28,134 bases of DNA from assembly GCA_015680685.1 (NCBI GenBank), contig MNCI01020429.1, positions 1-28,134 on the forward strand, written 5' to 3'. The notes below the pieces were generated by a model. The model worked only from the letters and a program-made list of their open reading frames with translations, ran no database searches and was not told where the DNA came from. Source of the DNA: Gnetum montanum. Lineage: Eukaryota; Streptophyta; Gnetopsida; Gnetales; Gnetaceae. Within the stretch, counting starts at the first letter, position 1, and each line of letters begins with the position of its first letter. Of this stretch, positions 9,929 through 17,962 are shown in pieces. A program made the position numbers and the translations under genes.

Positions 9929-11167
9929 TCAAAGTTCGGTAAGGTTGCCTGGTGGTTTCAGGTTCGTTATGGCCTTAACCTTATCAGGGTCTACTCGTAT
10001 CCCTGCTTCTGAGGCTATAAATCCAAGCATTTTGCCTATCTTGACATCGAAGACACATTTTTTCAGGTTGAGTCTCAATTCATACTTTAAACAACACTTT
10101 AATACCAGGTCAAGGTCTTGTATATGTTGTTCTGATGTTTTGGACTTAACCACAATGTCGTCTACATAGTCGTTGAGCGAGTGTAACATGTAATCACTAA
10201 AGATGAACGTCATTGCTCTTTGATACGTGGCCCCGGCGTTCTTGAGACCGAATGGCATCATTGTATAACAAAAGGTCCCCCATGGTGTCATAAAGGTTGT
10301 CCAAAGCTGATGCTCCGGGTTGATGCGTATTTGATTGTATCCCGAGAAGCCGTCCATAAAAGATAATAATGCGTGCCCAGAGGTCGAGTCAACAAGTTGA
10401 TTAATGCTGGGTAGAGGAAAATCATCTTTTATGGTTGCAACATTTAAATCCCGAAAGTCAATGCATAAGCGAATGCTTCCGTTCTTCTTTGGAACAATGA
10501 CCATGTTGGATACCCACTTGGTGTAATCAATAGCTCGAATGAAGCCAGCCTGATAAAGTTTGGTGATCTCATTACGAACTGCCAATGCCACTTTGGGTTT
10601 AACCTTTCGTGCCTTTTGTTTTACCGGTCTCAATTTTGGGTCAAGGATGATGTTGTGCTGGACAATTCGGGGATCTAGTCCGAGCATGTCCATATAAGAC
10701 CAAGCGAATGCTTTCATATTTTCCCTAAGCACATCTTCAATGTTTTTGGCTAGGTGTGGTTTTAGTAATGTGCTTAATTTTAGTATTTTAATTTCCCCAT
10801 CGGGCATGGTTATGGGGGTTTTGGTCAACGGGCCTTCAGTGATATTTTCGGCTTCTATGTCGAGGGATTTTGTCATGCCTTTATAGTCATCTATTATTTG
10901 TTGTGTTGAGGCGATGACTGCGTGGTCCATTGCTGAACTTAAGTGGATGAGGTTCATGTTGGTGTCCCTTGCAATTTTGTCGTATGGTCCATCGATAATT
11001 AATTGTTCGGTTAAGTGCTGGTAATCCATCGAGCTTGCTCCTGCCAATAAATAGAGAGTTGAATGAGCTAATGGGTATCGTTGTATATTCTTTGGTAATT
11101 TTAGATATGTGTACATGCATGATGGTGGATTATTGTCACACCGGGACGCATGGCAGTTTAAGGCCAT
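9929..11167 (-). pseudogene. Inner element reverse transcriptase (5' part of the pol frame)
   Basis: The frame opens with an ATG that lies inside the GTTTAAGGCC repeat array. It carries a pre-RT region (FAWSYMDMLGLDP) and then the RT: WVSNMVIVPKKNGSIRLCID, FSGYNQI, TPWGTFCYTMMPFGLKNAGA, and the catalytic box YVDDIVVKS at about 10146-10172. The thumb region ends in GFIASEAGIRVDPDKV. This enzyme would copy the element RNA into DNA. A TGA at 9929-9931 stops it, but the same frame continues without any indel through RNase H and integrase to 7553. The FAWSY block and overall pattern match Tat/Athila-type gypsy RTs. Confidence 0.93.
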
Positions 11168-11440
11168 GTCGGGCCGTAATGGCAGTTTAAGGTCATGCCG
11201 GGCCGTAATGGCAGTTTAAGGCCGTATCAGGCCGTAGGTGGTAATTTAATGCCTTACTGGGCCACAGGTGGGTTTGAAAATGGCAGTTTAAGGCCTTACT
11301 GGGCTATAATGGCAATTTAAGGCCATACCGGGCCACAAGTGGGTTTGAAAATGGCAGTTTAAGGCCTTACTGGGCTATAATGGCAATTTAAGGCCATACC
11401 GGGCCGCAATGGCAGTTTAAGGCCATACCAGGCTGTAAGT
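11140..11440. repeat. GTTTAAGGCCAT tandem array between pol and the antisense gene
   Basis: Units of about 29 bp such as ATGGCAGTTTAAGGCCATGT followed by CGGGCCGTA. A 65-bp composite is repeated exactly at 11270-11334 and 11341-11405 (period 71 bp). The array contains the start codon of the pol frame (11165-11167 on the minus strand). GGCC pairs within each unit could form small hairpins. Confidence 0.9.
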
Positions 11441-11633
11441 GGGTTTACGCTAGAATGTTCAGTGTAAACGTATGAAATGGGGTCCATAGGGGAACCAGGA
11501 TGTAGTAATTTCTATTTTTTATATTTTTTATTATTTTTCTGGGCAAATTTTAGTGAAAAATAAGTAAAAAGGCACAAAATGGCAAAAAGGAGCAACGGCG
11601 ACGTAAGAGGCGGCGGCAGCGACGGCGGAGCGC
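11441..11633 (+). promoter_or_regulatory. Upstream region of the antisense gene
   Basis: AT-rich up to about 11575, then abruptly GC-rich (GGCGACGTAAGAGGCGGCGG) directly before the TATA box. The ACGTAAG word resembles a bZIP-type core, which is suggestive only. No coding frame. Confidence 0.35.
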
Positions 11634-11641
11634 TATATAAG
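11634..11641 (+). promoter_or_regulatory. TATA box of the antisense gene
   Basis: GCGCTATATAAGAGGGGGAGG is a good plant TATA context. Transcription would start near 11665, giving a leader of about 175 nt before the ATG at 11841. No other TATA-like site this strong lies upstream of the gene on the plus strand. Confidence 0.6.
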
Positions 11642-11840
11642 AGGGGGAGGTTTCATTTGTTTTTCATCGGTTTGCAGGAGCGTAGAAGACCCAGCGTAAA
11701 ACCCAAGCATGACCGTAAACCATCGAACCTAGTGTAGACGCCGAACGATTAATCCCAGCGTAAACGCCAACTAAACCCCAGCATAGACGTCGAGCGTAGA
11801 AGGTCGAGCGTAAGCTATCGATCCCAGCGTAGATACCAAG

Positions 11841-11971
11841 ATGGGCAGAGGCAAGGAGGTGGAAGGGCAGGGGAGGAAGAGTCCTGACTTGACCTTCGCA
11901 GAGGAGAGCAAAGCTATGCTGCAGTGCCTGCCCCAGCCAAGGATTCCATCATAGCCTGGAACATCACACAG
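11841..11971 (+). pseudogene. Antisense gene exon 1
   Basis: ATG at 11841 opens MGRGKEVEGQGRKSPDLTFA, a basic/polar start. TAG at 11952-11954 interrupts it just before the splice donor (ACACAG|GTAGGC). Reading on, the frame joins exon 2 as ...TSHRDTKPFFLVVEPIG, giving independent support for this splice junction. No signal peptide or membrane segment is seen. The start is chosen because it is the first good ATG after the TATA box and is in frame with exon 2. Confidence 0.5.
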
Positions 11972-12760
11972 GTAGGCTCTAATCCTGTCTTTGTTAGTTA
12001 TTTTGCCTGTACGTGCTTCGTAGCGTAGATAGTCTCGTAGGGGTTTTCGGCATATACGCCGAGCATAAATTGGCAACGTAGAGATGTCAGCGTATACGCT
12101 GAGCGTAAATTTACAGCATAAGGTCAGGTTAGCGTTGACTGTCCTAGCGTAATCTGTTTTCAGCGCACAGCGTAATCACTTTTTCTCGCTGAAGGCTATA
12201 CGGCGTAAGAAGTTTTCCATGCACGAAGTTCTGTTTTGTCAGCGTAAGCTTTCTCTTTCATCAGCGTAGATGATCTACGCTGTGACAACGTATACGCTGA
12301 GGGTTTCTTTGGAGTATACGCTGAGCGTACACAGTTGTTCTTTTACAGCGTAGACTTGTTTTTCATGTTTCCAGCGTAAACTGTTTGCTCAGTGTATAGC
12401 GTAGACTATTTACGTTGGCCACTTCTATGACGTATATGCTGAGGGTTTCTTCAGCGTATACGCTGAGCGTAAGAGGTTCGGGCGTCAACGTAAATAGTTA
12501 ATTGTTAGCGTATACGTTGGGTCAGGCAGTGTATACGCCAGGCGTGAACAGATTTCGACAGCGTATACGCTAGGTTTAGCAGCGTATACATTGGGCGTAA
12601 ACAAATTTTGGCAGCGTCTACGCTAGGTTTTAACAGCATATACGCTGAGCGTAAACAGTTAAAAAAATTTTCTAAGTGTCAATCTACGATGTGAACCTTG
12701 GTTTTTCGTGTTGTTTTTGGTGTATGGCTGATTTTTCGTTGATACTCTAGTTGTTTGCAG
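11972..12760 (+). other. Antisense gene intron 1, filled with GCGTATACGC-type repeats
   Basis: Starts GTAGGC, ends TTGTTTGCAG. Between them the sequence is packed with AGCGTAAAC, AGCGTAGAC and GCGTATACGC words. Exact palindromes are at 12090, 12454 and 12561. This is the same motif family as in the inner LTRs and leader. Repeat words also precede the ATG (11680-11835). At 789 bp it is far longer than the other introns of this gene (84-98 bp). Confidence 0.65.
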
Positions 12761-13552
12761 GGACACCAAGCCTTTTTTCCTCGTGGTTGAGCCTATCGGG
12801 GTGCTAATATGGTTTGGCCCCATGGAGGCGAATGAGCCTACCTCGGACCTAACCGTGGAACACAATGGGGTTTGGTTCCGAGAAGGTGCGTCTGAATTCT
12901 TGTCCTTTATACTGGACAATTTTGAAGTAGTTATCTGGTCGCACCTGGATGAATTGGTGGCCCGGAGCATACTTGAGGCGATGTTGCCTGGAGCCGCAGA
13001 GGGTGTTGTTGTCTTCATGGAAGACATCGACGAGGGGCATTTTACGAATGAGGATGGTTCTTCCCGCGGGCCTAAGTCCACACGCCTGTTAGCGTGCGTG
13101 TGGGCCCGATTACCACGAGGGCAGGACTACCTCGATAATACTTTATTTTTAGCTGTGCACGCATACATTATTCCAGAAACCTCCCAACACAGTGTACCGA
13201 GTGGGCAGGTAGGACCGTTCAAGTTTATTGCTTCTTTTCGTCATTTGGCATTTGCCTCAGTTTTGACATCCGCTCGTTTGTAGGCCAAAAGTTAATGCAG
13301 ACGGAATATGTGTCGAAGATGATGGGCTTGCCTTAACTCGTACTACTCTAGAGGCATTTATGGCGGGTCCTACCCTTCATAAAACTGTATTAGGTCTAAT
13401 GAAGGGGGATATCATCTATTTTCACCAACGATTCTCTAGAGCGTTGGCGCTGTGCCAAGCCTGTGGATGGCTGGATAAAGATTGGTCGGACCAGGGGCCA
13501 GTTTTCCCTCGTGACTCTGGTCCAGGCAGCACATCCAAGTCTACTATGAGAG
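12761..13552 (+). pseudogene. Antisense gene exon 2: FCP1/NIF-like HAD phosphatase domain, catalytically dead
   Basis: The translation reads FFLVVEPIGVLI, then WFREGASEFLSFILDNFEVV directly followed by IWSHLDELVARS, then VVVFMEDID, GPKSTRLLACVWARLP, and YLDNTLFLAVHAYIIPETSQ. This order matches plant FCP1-homology (NIF, HAD superfamily) proteins: a VLDLNG-type nucleophile motif, a (R)PG..EFL..F..FEV.IWSS block, a KPL..LW block and NTLL(V/I)DDSPYKA. Those enzymes dephosphorylate Ser/Thr, classically on the RNA polymerase II C-terminal repeat. Here the nucleophile Asp position is Glu, the next acidic position is Ile, and the late DD pair is AV, so no phosphatase activity is expected. A one-base shift near 13278 moves the frame; it continues RPKVNADGICVEDDGLALTR to the donor AGAG|GTGAGT at 13552. 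Confidence 0.65.
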
Positions 13553-13638
13553 GTGAGTGACAATGTCTTTTGGATGTGCTAACATGTTTTAACTACTGAG
13601 GGTTATACTGATACGACAATCTTATATTGCGTTTGCAG

Positions 13639-14640
13639 TTGATGCACCTCCTGGCGGGGATCCTATCACAACCAGGCGAACTGAGACAACACTGTCAATG
13701 AAGTTTGGGGAGGTGACTAAAGCTCAAAAATGGTTATGCAACCATGCTTCGCCATCTATTGTTCGCTGCTTAAATAATGTCGGCCTTATAGAGCTCTTCA
13801 TGACCCCAAGTCCTAATGTATCAATAGGGGAAATGATTGGGATCATGGATTCTTTTAATGAATCTGTCTCGTACTACAACACCCGAATTAAGGGTGTTAA
13901 GGTGGTTTTTCATCTGTCGCCCGAGTTTTTCTCAAACTTATTCGGGGTACCGGCAGATGGCATAAGTGTAGTCTTAGACAGAGCTCCATACGGTGCGTGA
14001 GTTGGAGGACTGGTTGGGCCTAGCCAAGGGTGCCAAGGGGTTCTCGATGCAGGGGAAAGCAAAGGTGGAGGAGGTAAATGAACTGTATCCCCTGTTTAGG
14101 GCGCGGGTATTCCCAAAAATCCTTTCTCAGGTACGAAGCCTTGGGGTTGAGGCTGTGCATGTTATGCGGACTATCTTGGAAATTGGCATGCACTATAACT
14201 AGGCTGAATTTCTATTGTCGGTCATGCATAAGGAGATAGTGCGATTGTGCTCGAATGTCGAGGAACAATCCCACTTCACCTTTGCCTTCTTCGCCAGTTA
14301 CCTCCGTCGCTTCGCTGAGTTTTTGGTAGTCCGCACGGGTAACAAGTTTGTTCTACGGGATCGGGATCAACTATCCCGCCCGTGGATCAACCACTTGTTC
14401 GAGACAGCCAAGTCCCAGGATGCACCTGAAGGCATCGACGAGTCCATGTCTATTATGACTGGGGGATCATCGGGTACCTCCATTCATACTCACGATAGTC
14501 TGGGGTTAGAGCCAGATGATGTACCCCTTACTGCAAGAAGAGCTGAGCGGGTGATCAAAGAAACCGTGGGCCAGGCCAAAACAAAGCTGAAGAGACATGA
14601 ACGCGCAACTGAGGAAGCTTCGAATGTGAGAGAGCAATGA
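13639..14640 (+). pseudogene. Antisense gene exon 3: unrecognised module
   Basis: Follows acceptor GTTTGCAG and joins exon 2 as TMR-VDAPPGGDPITTRR. It encodes KWLCNHASPSIVRCLNNVGL, VVFHLSPEFFSNLFGVPADG, then, after a one-base shift near 13990, ELYPLFRARVFPKILSQVRS and, past a TAG at 14200-14202, SHFTFAFFASYLRRFAEFLV. The LSPEFFSNLFGVPADG style recalls the 'putative plant transposon protein' and antisense ORF proteins seen in plant retroelement annotation, but I cannot name the family. It is mostly alpha-helical by appearance, with no obvious catalytic motif. The 3' boundary is uncertain: a GT donor at 14626 or one further downstream could both be used. Confidence 0.5.
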
Positions 14641-14773
14641 GTGAAGCGCATAAGATTCAAGATGCCCAATATGTAGACATTTTCCAGCTTATTGTTTTAT
14701 TGTTTTCGTTTCGTCCATAATTTTTCTTTTCGATCGCTTACATGTCGCTAACGTCTTTGGCTCGATTCGTGAA

Positions 14774-15281
14774 GTGAGGAAGCAAGCACTAGAAACCATT
14801 ACGGAGGAGGAGGAGACGAACATGGAGAAGAATAATGAAGAGGAAAATGTGAATAAGGATCAGGGAGGAGGAATGGAGGAATTAAAGGAGAACACCACGG
14901 AAACTGAGCCGTTAGACAACCAGGATGGTGTCGAACAAATGTTCCGCAGTTTTCTTCAAGGGAATCTGGATTTAGGCGATCCTCCAGAAGGTGACGAGGA
15001 GCGTGGTATGTTTACTTTTTATATTATTTCAACTTGCCCTGTTAGTTGTCATTTCTACGGTATTTTATTTTCATGTTTTCATTTTTCAGACGAAGGCAGT
15101 GAGACCAGGACGGTGCGCTTGGATGTACCTATGAAGAAGGTTCCCCCTGAGAGGATCGCTGAGGTTAGTTCCTGCACCCGTGAGCCATTTACTTGGTCTG
15201 AAATGCCAAGTAAGATGGATTTTGTGGCCGGAATCGCGGAGGAAGTTGTTGAACGAATTTAGGATGTCAACCCTGAAATAG
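14774..15281 (+). pseudogene. Antisense gene exons 4-5: acidic linker
   Basis: Encodes RKQALETITEEEETNMEKNN and further Glu/Asn/Gly-rich sequence up to a donor GTATGT at 15006. An 84-bp intron ends ATTTTTCAG at 15089, and the frame resumes DEGSETRTVRLDVPMKK and EMPSKMDFVAGIAEEVVERI. TAG at 15260-15262 follows. The donor ATAG|GTATAA at 15282 starts an 85-bp intron to 15366. Because 84 is a multiple of three, the intron can also be read through, but it is T-rich and its translation is unlike its surroundings. Confidence 0.5.
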
Positions 15282-15366
15282 GTATAATGTTTTTAAATGG
15301 CTTGCCGTTTTAGAGTGCCACACCCTGTTTCTGTTGTCTTAACATTTGATCTTTTCATACGTATAG

Positions 15367-16151
15367 GTGCCAAGTTAAGGTGGGATCCTTCCGAGGTGAT
15401 TAGCATCGATAGTTTGGCTACACTACCCCCAGAGGTGGAACAGGTACCAAGGCCGGTTTACAATGAGGTGGTGGAAAGCCTTGTCCATAACGCCAAGTCG
15501 ATGTGGACCTGTAGGTGATCCATCGAACAACTATGGTTGTAGATCTAGACAAAGGAGAAGGAAGTCTCCGAGCTATTAGTCAAACGCGATGACCTCAAAG
15601 CTTGTTATGAATTCGCTTTGGCTCGATTAGCAGGTGATAGTTCTTGGCGAACGTCCGAAATTACGTACAATAGATATTGGAACTTGTTAAATCGACATGC
15701 GTCACTAACTCGGAGGTTCGCGGAGCATAAAGCCTAGATAGACCTATTGAATCTGAAGTGCCAGGATTGGAAGGCATTTGCCTCCAAGGTGCGTAAGTGG
15801 GGCCAAGATGAAAAGAATCATAAGCACCACTATAAGAAATCCTTGAAAGAAGTTTCTATAGAAAAACGGCAACTTGAAATGTTCGTAGAGGGTTTGGGCT
15901 TACGTTCTGCATTCGATACTTTTGCGAAGAATACCGTAGCTGAGATGGAATCTCCTAAGAGGGTTATTACCACTGCTTCTGGGGAAGTTACTATGGGTGA
16001 ATTTCCTCTAAAACGTCCAGTCTGGTCAGCTGTTGATAAGGGAAAGGCCTTGGCAGACGTCGACCTAGGCCTTGGTGAGACAGATTGGGCTAGTGTTTCA
16101 GAGGAAGAAATCCTTCATTGATTGGAGTTCGATTTGGGGAGATCTCCTATG
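15367..16151 (+). pseudogene. Antisense gene exon 6: coiled-coil-like segment with several stops
   Basis: Joins exon 5 as EIGAKLRWDPSEV and continues in one frame to the donor CCTATG|GTAAGT at 16151. It encodes TKEKEVSELLVKRDDLKACY, then HASLTRRFAEHKA, then KEVSIEKRQLEMFVEGLGL: Glu/Lys/Leu-rich heptad-like sequence. In-frame stops at about 15517 (TGA), 15538 and 15544 (TAG), 15735 (TAG) and 16119 (TGA) all sit where a single C-to-T change from CGA or CAG would give them. No frameshift is needed in 785 bp. Confidence 0.55.
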
Positions 16152-16249
16152 GTAAGTAGTTTGTCATTGTGAAACTGATTTGCTAAAGGATGTTTGAAAT
16201 TTTGATGCTCTCTTATTCTTATATTGGTTGTCTCATTTTGTATTTTCAG

Positions 16250-16351
16250 GATGAAGGTGGCGATGATGCTCAAGAAGCTGGCCCCAGTGGAGCAGGGGCC
16301 CCTGACGCTGGTGGATCTAAATGGGATGATCCTCCCGTCCCAAATGCTTAG
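16250..16351 (+). pseudogene. Antisense gene last exon
   Basis: Acceptor TGTATTTTCAG at 16249; phase 0 join from exon 6. It encodes DEGGDDAQEAGPSGAGAPDA then GGSKWDDPPVPNA and a TAG at 16349-16351. It is short, acidic and Gly/Ala/Pro-rich. No clear polyadenylation signal is seen directly after it; T-rich sequence follows. Confidence 0.5.
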
Positions 16352-16643
16352 TTTTCTTTTTTTGTTTTTTTGTTTTGTCTTTGGAACTATGCTGACTCAA
16401 ATTGATACAAGAGTTGTAACTTGAAAACTTTGAGATAAACGGAAACAATTGACAATTATAATTGTACAGCATTACATGTATAAAAAAATCTTTTGTTGGT
16501 TTTGAGTTTGATTGCACACACAACACGACAATGTAAAATATTTTGGTTTATATTTTTCATTTTTATTTTTTATTTTTTTATTTATTCTAAGTGTAATATG
16601 CGAATGTAATTACAAGAGGAGGAATGAAGCACAAGTGTGTGAT
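16352..16643. other. AT-rich spacer after the antisense gene
   Basis: T-rich tracts and no supported coding frame on either strand. It would hold the 3' end of the antisense transcript. A 69-codon minus frame at 16317-16526 has no recognisable content. Confidence 0.4.
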
Positions 16644-16902
16644 CTAGTTTAAGGCCATTTCGGGCCTGCATGCGTAGTTTAAGGCCATTTTGGGCCCCGT
16701 CGTAAACAAGTAGCATTTCGTATAACGTGGATGGGTTTCTTGGTTCACTGACCATTCCTGATCGTGGCTAGTTTTATGTCATTGCGGACATGATAGTTTA
16801 ACGTCATTTCGGACAGGGAGTGTAGTTTAATGTTTTTTGTTTTTATGTTATTGTAGTTTAACGTCATTTCGGACATGCTATAGTTTAACGTCGTTTCGGA
16901 CT
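16644..16902. repeat. AGTTTAAxGxCAT array between the antisense gene and protease
   Basis: Units TAGTTTAAGGCCATTTCGGG at 16645 and a near copy at 16674. TAGTTTAACGTCATTTCGGA recurs near 16797, 16855 and (with one change) 16882, with a looser AGTTTTATGTCATTGCGGAC at 16770. The spacing is irregular. Same core as the arrays at 7080-7540 and 11140-11440. Confidence 0.8.
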
Positions 16903-16912
16903 AGGGATGGTA

Positions 16913-17962
16913 TTATTTTAGGAATTTTTTAATTTTCTTCTTTTTAATGTTAGGCGATGTGTCAACGGGTATGATTCTGTATTCAACGTTCCCTTCACTG
17001 ATTACGTTAAACGGTAACTCGGCCCAAGGGACGTCTGATGGAATGGTTTCTGTGTCAGTGTTCTCTCGTGTTTCGGTGTTTGTTATAAGTTCTGTGTTAG
17101 TTTCTACTTGAGACGGTGTATGTCTAATGTCAAGTCTAGGCGTTTCTCTTTTAGGTGGATTTGGATTACTGCTTATTGGTTATTTTTCGTTTACATCATT
17201 TCGACTAGGCTTTTCGAGTTCAACCTGTGAGCCTTGGTCCATGTCCATGTGTGATAAAACAATAGGTATAACCGCTTCCCCGTGTATGATGATTTCACCG
17301 CCCTCATAAGGTAGGTGAATTTCTTGATGTATAGGGGAGGAGACCGCTTTTAGTTGGGCCAACCAGGGTCTTCCTAATATTAGGTTGAACCCCGGCATTT
17401 CGTCAACCAAAATGAAGTCGGCAGACGTGGGAAACTAGTCCCCTGCTATGAATTCTAAGGTTATTATGCCTTTGACCATCACGCGTGACCCGCTGAATGA
17501 TTTTAAACATGTAGTCGTAGTCGGTTTGATTAACTCCGTTAGCCCTAGTTGTTCAACGATGGGGTATGGTACCACGTTCGTAGCGGCTCCATCGTCTACA
17601 TGGACCCTATGTATCTTGAACTGGTTCATGTGTATCGTTATGAACATGGGGGTCGTTGTCACCTCCCCTATTTTCTTATCCCTTTTAATGTTGTCGTCGT
17701 GGAAGTTTAGTGGTTTGGACGTTGTCCCTTGGGGCGAGTACATTACCACATGAATGGATGGTTCGTTTGGGGGTAAGTTCTCGCTTACTGGGATGGACAT
17801 TAACATGCGTACCAAGGCTTCACGATGTGTTTGGGATGTAAGAATCAAGTCATACAAGCTTAGCGAAGTATTCTTCTGCTTGAGTGCTTGTGTGACTTGT
17901 GTTAAAGCCGTTGCCAAATATCTACTGTTAGGGACATTTGTATCAGCAATGACTGGGTCCAT
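16913..17962 (-). pseudogene. Inner element protease, 3' end of the gag-protease frame
   Basis: The same minus frame as gag. It holds SLSLYDLILTSQTHREALVR (a short motif found before protease in Tat-type elements), then HRVHVDDGAATNVVPYPIVE, the aspartic protease active site with D-D-G-A in place of D-S/T-G, then PGFNLILGRPWLAQL, the second flap/ILG block. Protease would cut the gag-pol products. In-frame stops at 17432-17434 (TAG) and about 17177 (TAA) break it. A Glu/Thr-rich tail (PSDVPWAELPFNVISEGNVE) and a Lys-rich end run to TAA at 16913, so the frame ends well before pol, about 5.7 kb upstream in transcript sense. Confidence 0.85.

Larger units (their letters stand above)
11841..16351 (+). 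pseudogene. Antisense intron-containing gene inside the inner retrotransposon (whole unit)
   Basis: A plus-strand unit lies between the inner element's protease and RT, which are on the minus strand. Segments join in frame across GT-AG introns: 11972-12760 (phase 2, CAC AG|G GAC), 13553-13638 (phase 1), 15006-15089 (phase 1), 15282-15366 (phase 1) and 16152-16249 (phase 0). One further junction between 14625 and 14775 is unresolved. Exon 2 resembles an FCP1/NIF phosphatase domain, exon 3 is an unrecognised module, then acidic and coiled-coil-like parts, ending ...SKWDDPPVPNA at 16351. Damage includes stops at 11952, 14200, 15260, 15517, several near 15538-15735 and 16119, plus single-base shifts near 13278 and 13990. 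I infer a captured, once-spliced host-like gene. Antisense ORFs are known in some Tat elements, but I do not recognise this one. Confidence 0.7.

Noticed and set aside
11680-12660. Regularly recurring short palindromes resembling a CRISPR array
   Set aside because: Units are 10 bp, irregularly spaced, highly variable and lie in a plant intron and LTRs. There are no fixed-length spacers or cas genes.
12659-13081. A 140-codon minus frame opposite exon 2 of the antisense gene
   Set aside because: Low-complexity Ser/Thr-rich shadow of the FCP1-like exon, which has clear motif order on the plus strand.
13281-13300. A mini-intron of about 20 bp (GTAGGCC...TGCAG) explaining the frame change in exon 2
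   Set aside because: Far below plausible plant intron length. A single-base indel restores the frame more simply.
11441-16643. A third independent transposon inserted between protease and RT
   Set aside because: I find no terminal repeats, terminal inverted repeats or target duplication at the edges. The only shared flanking sequence is the AGTTTAA repeat core, and the intron carries the same palindrome family as the inner LTRs, so it appears to belong to the element.
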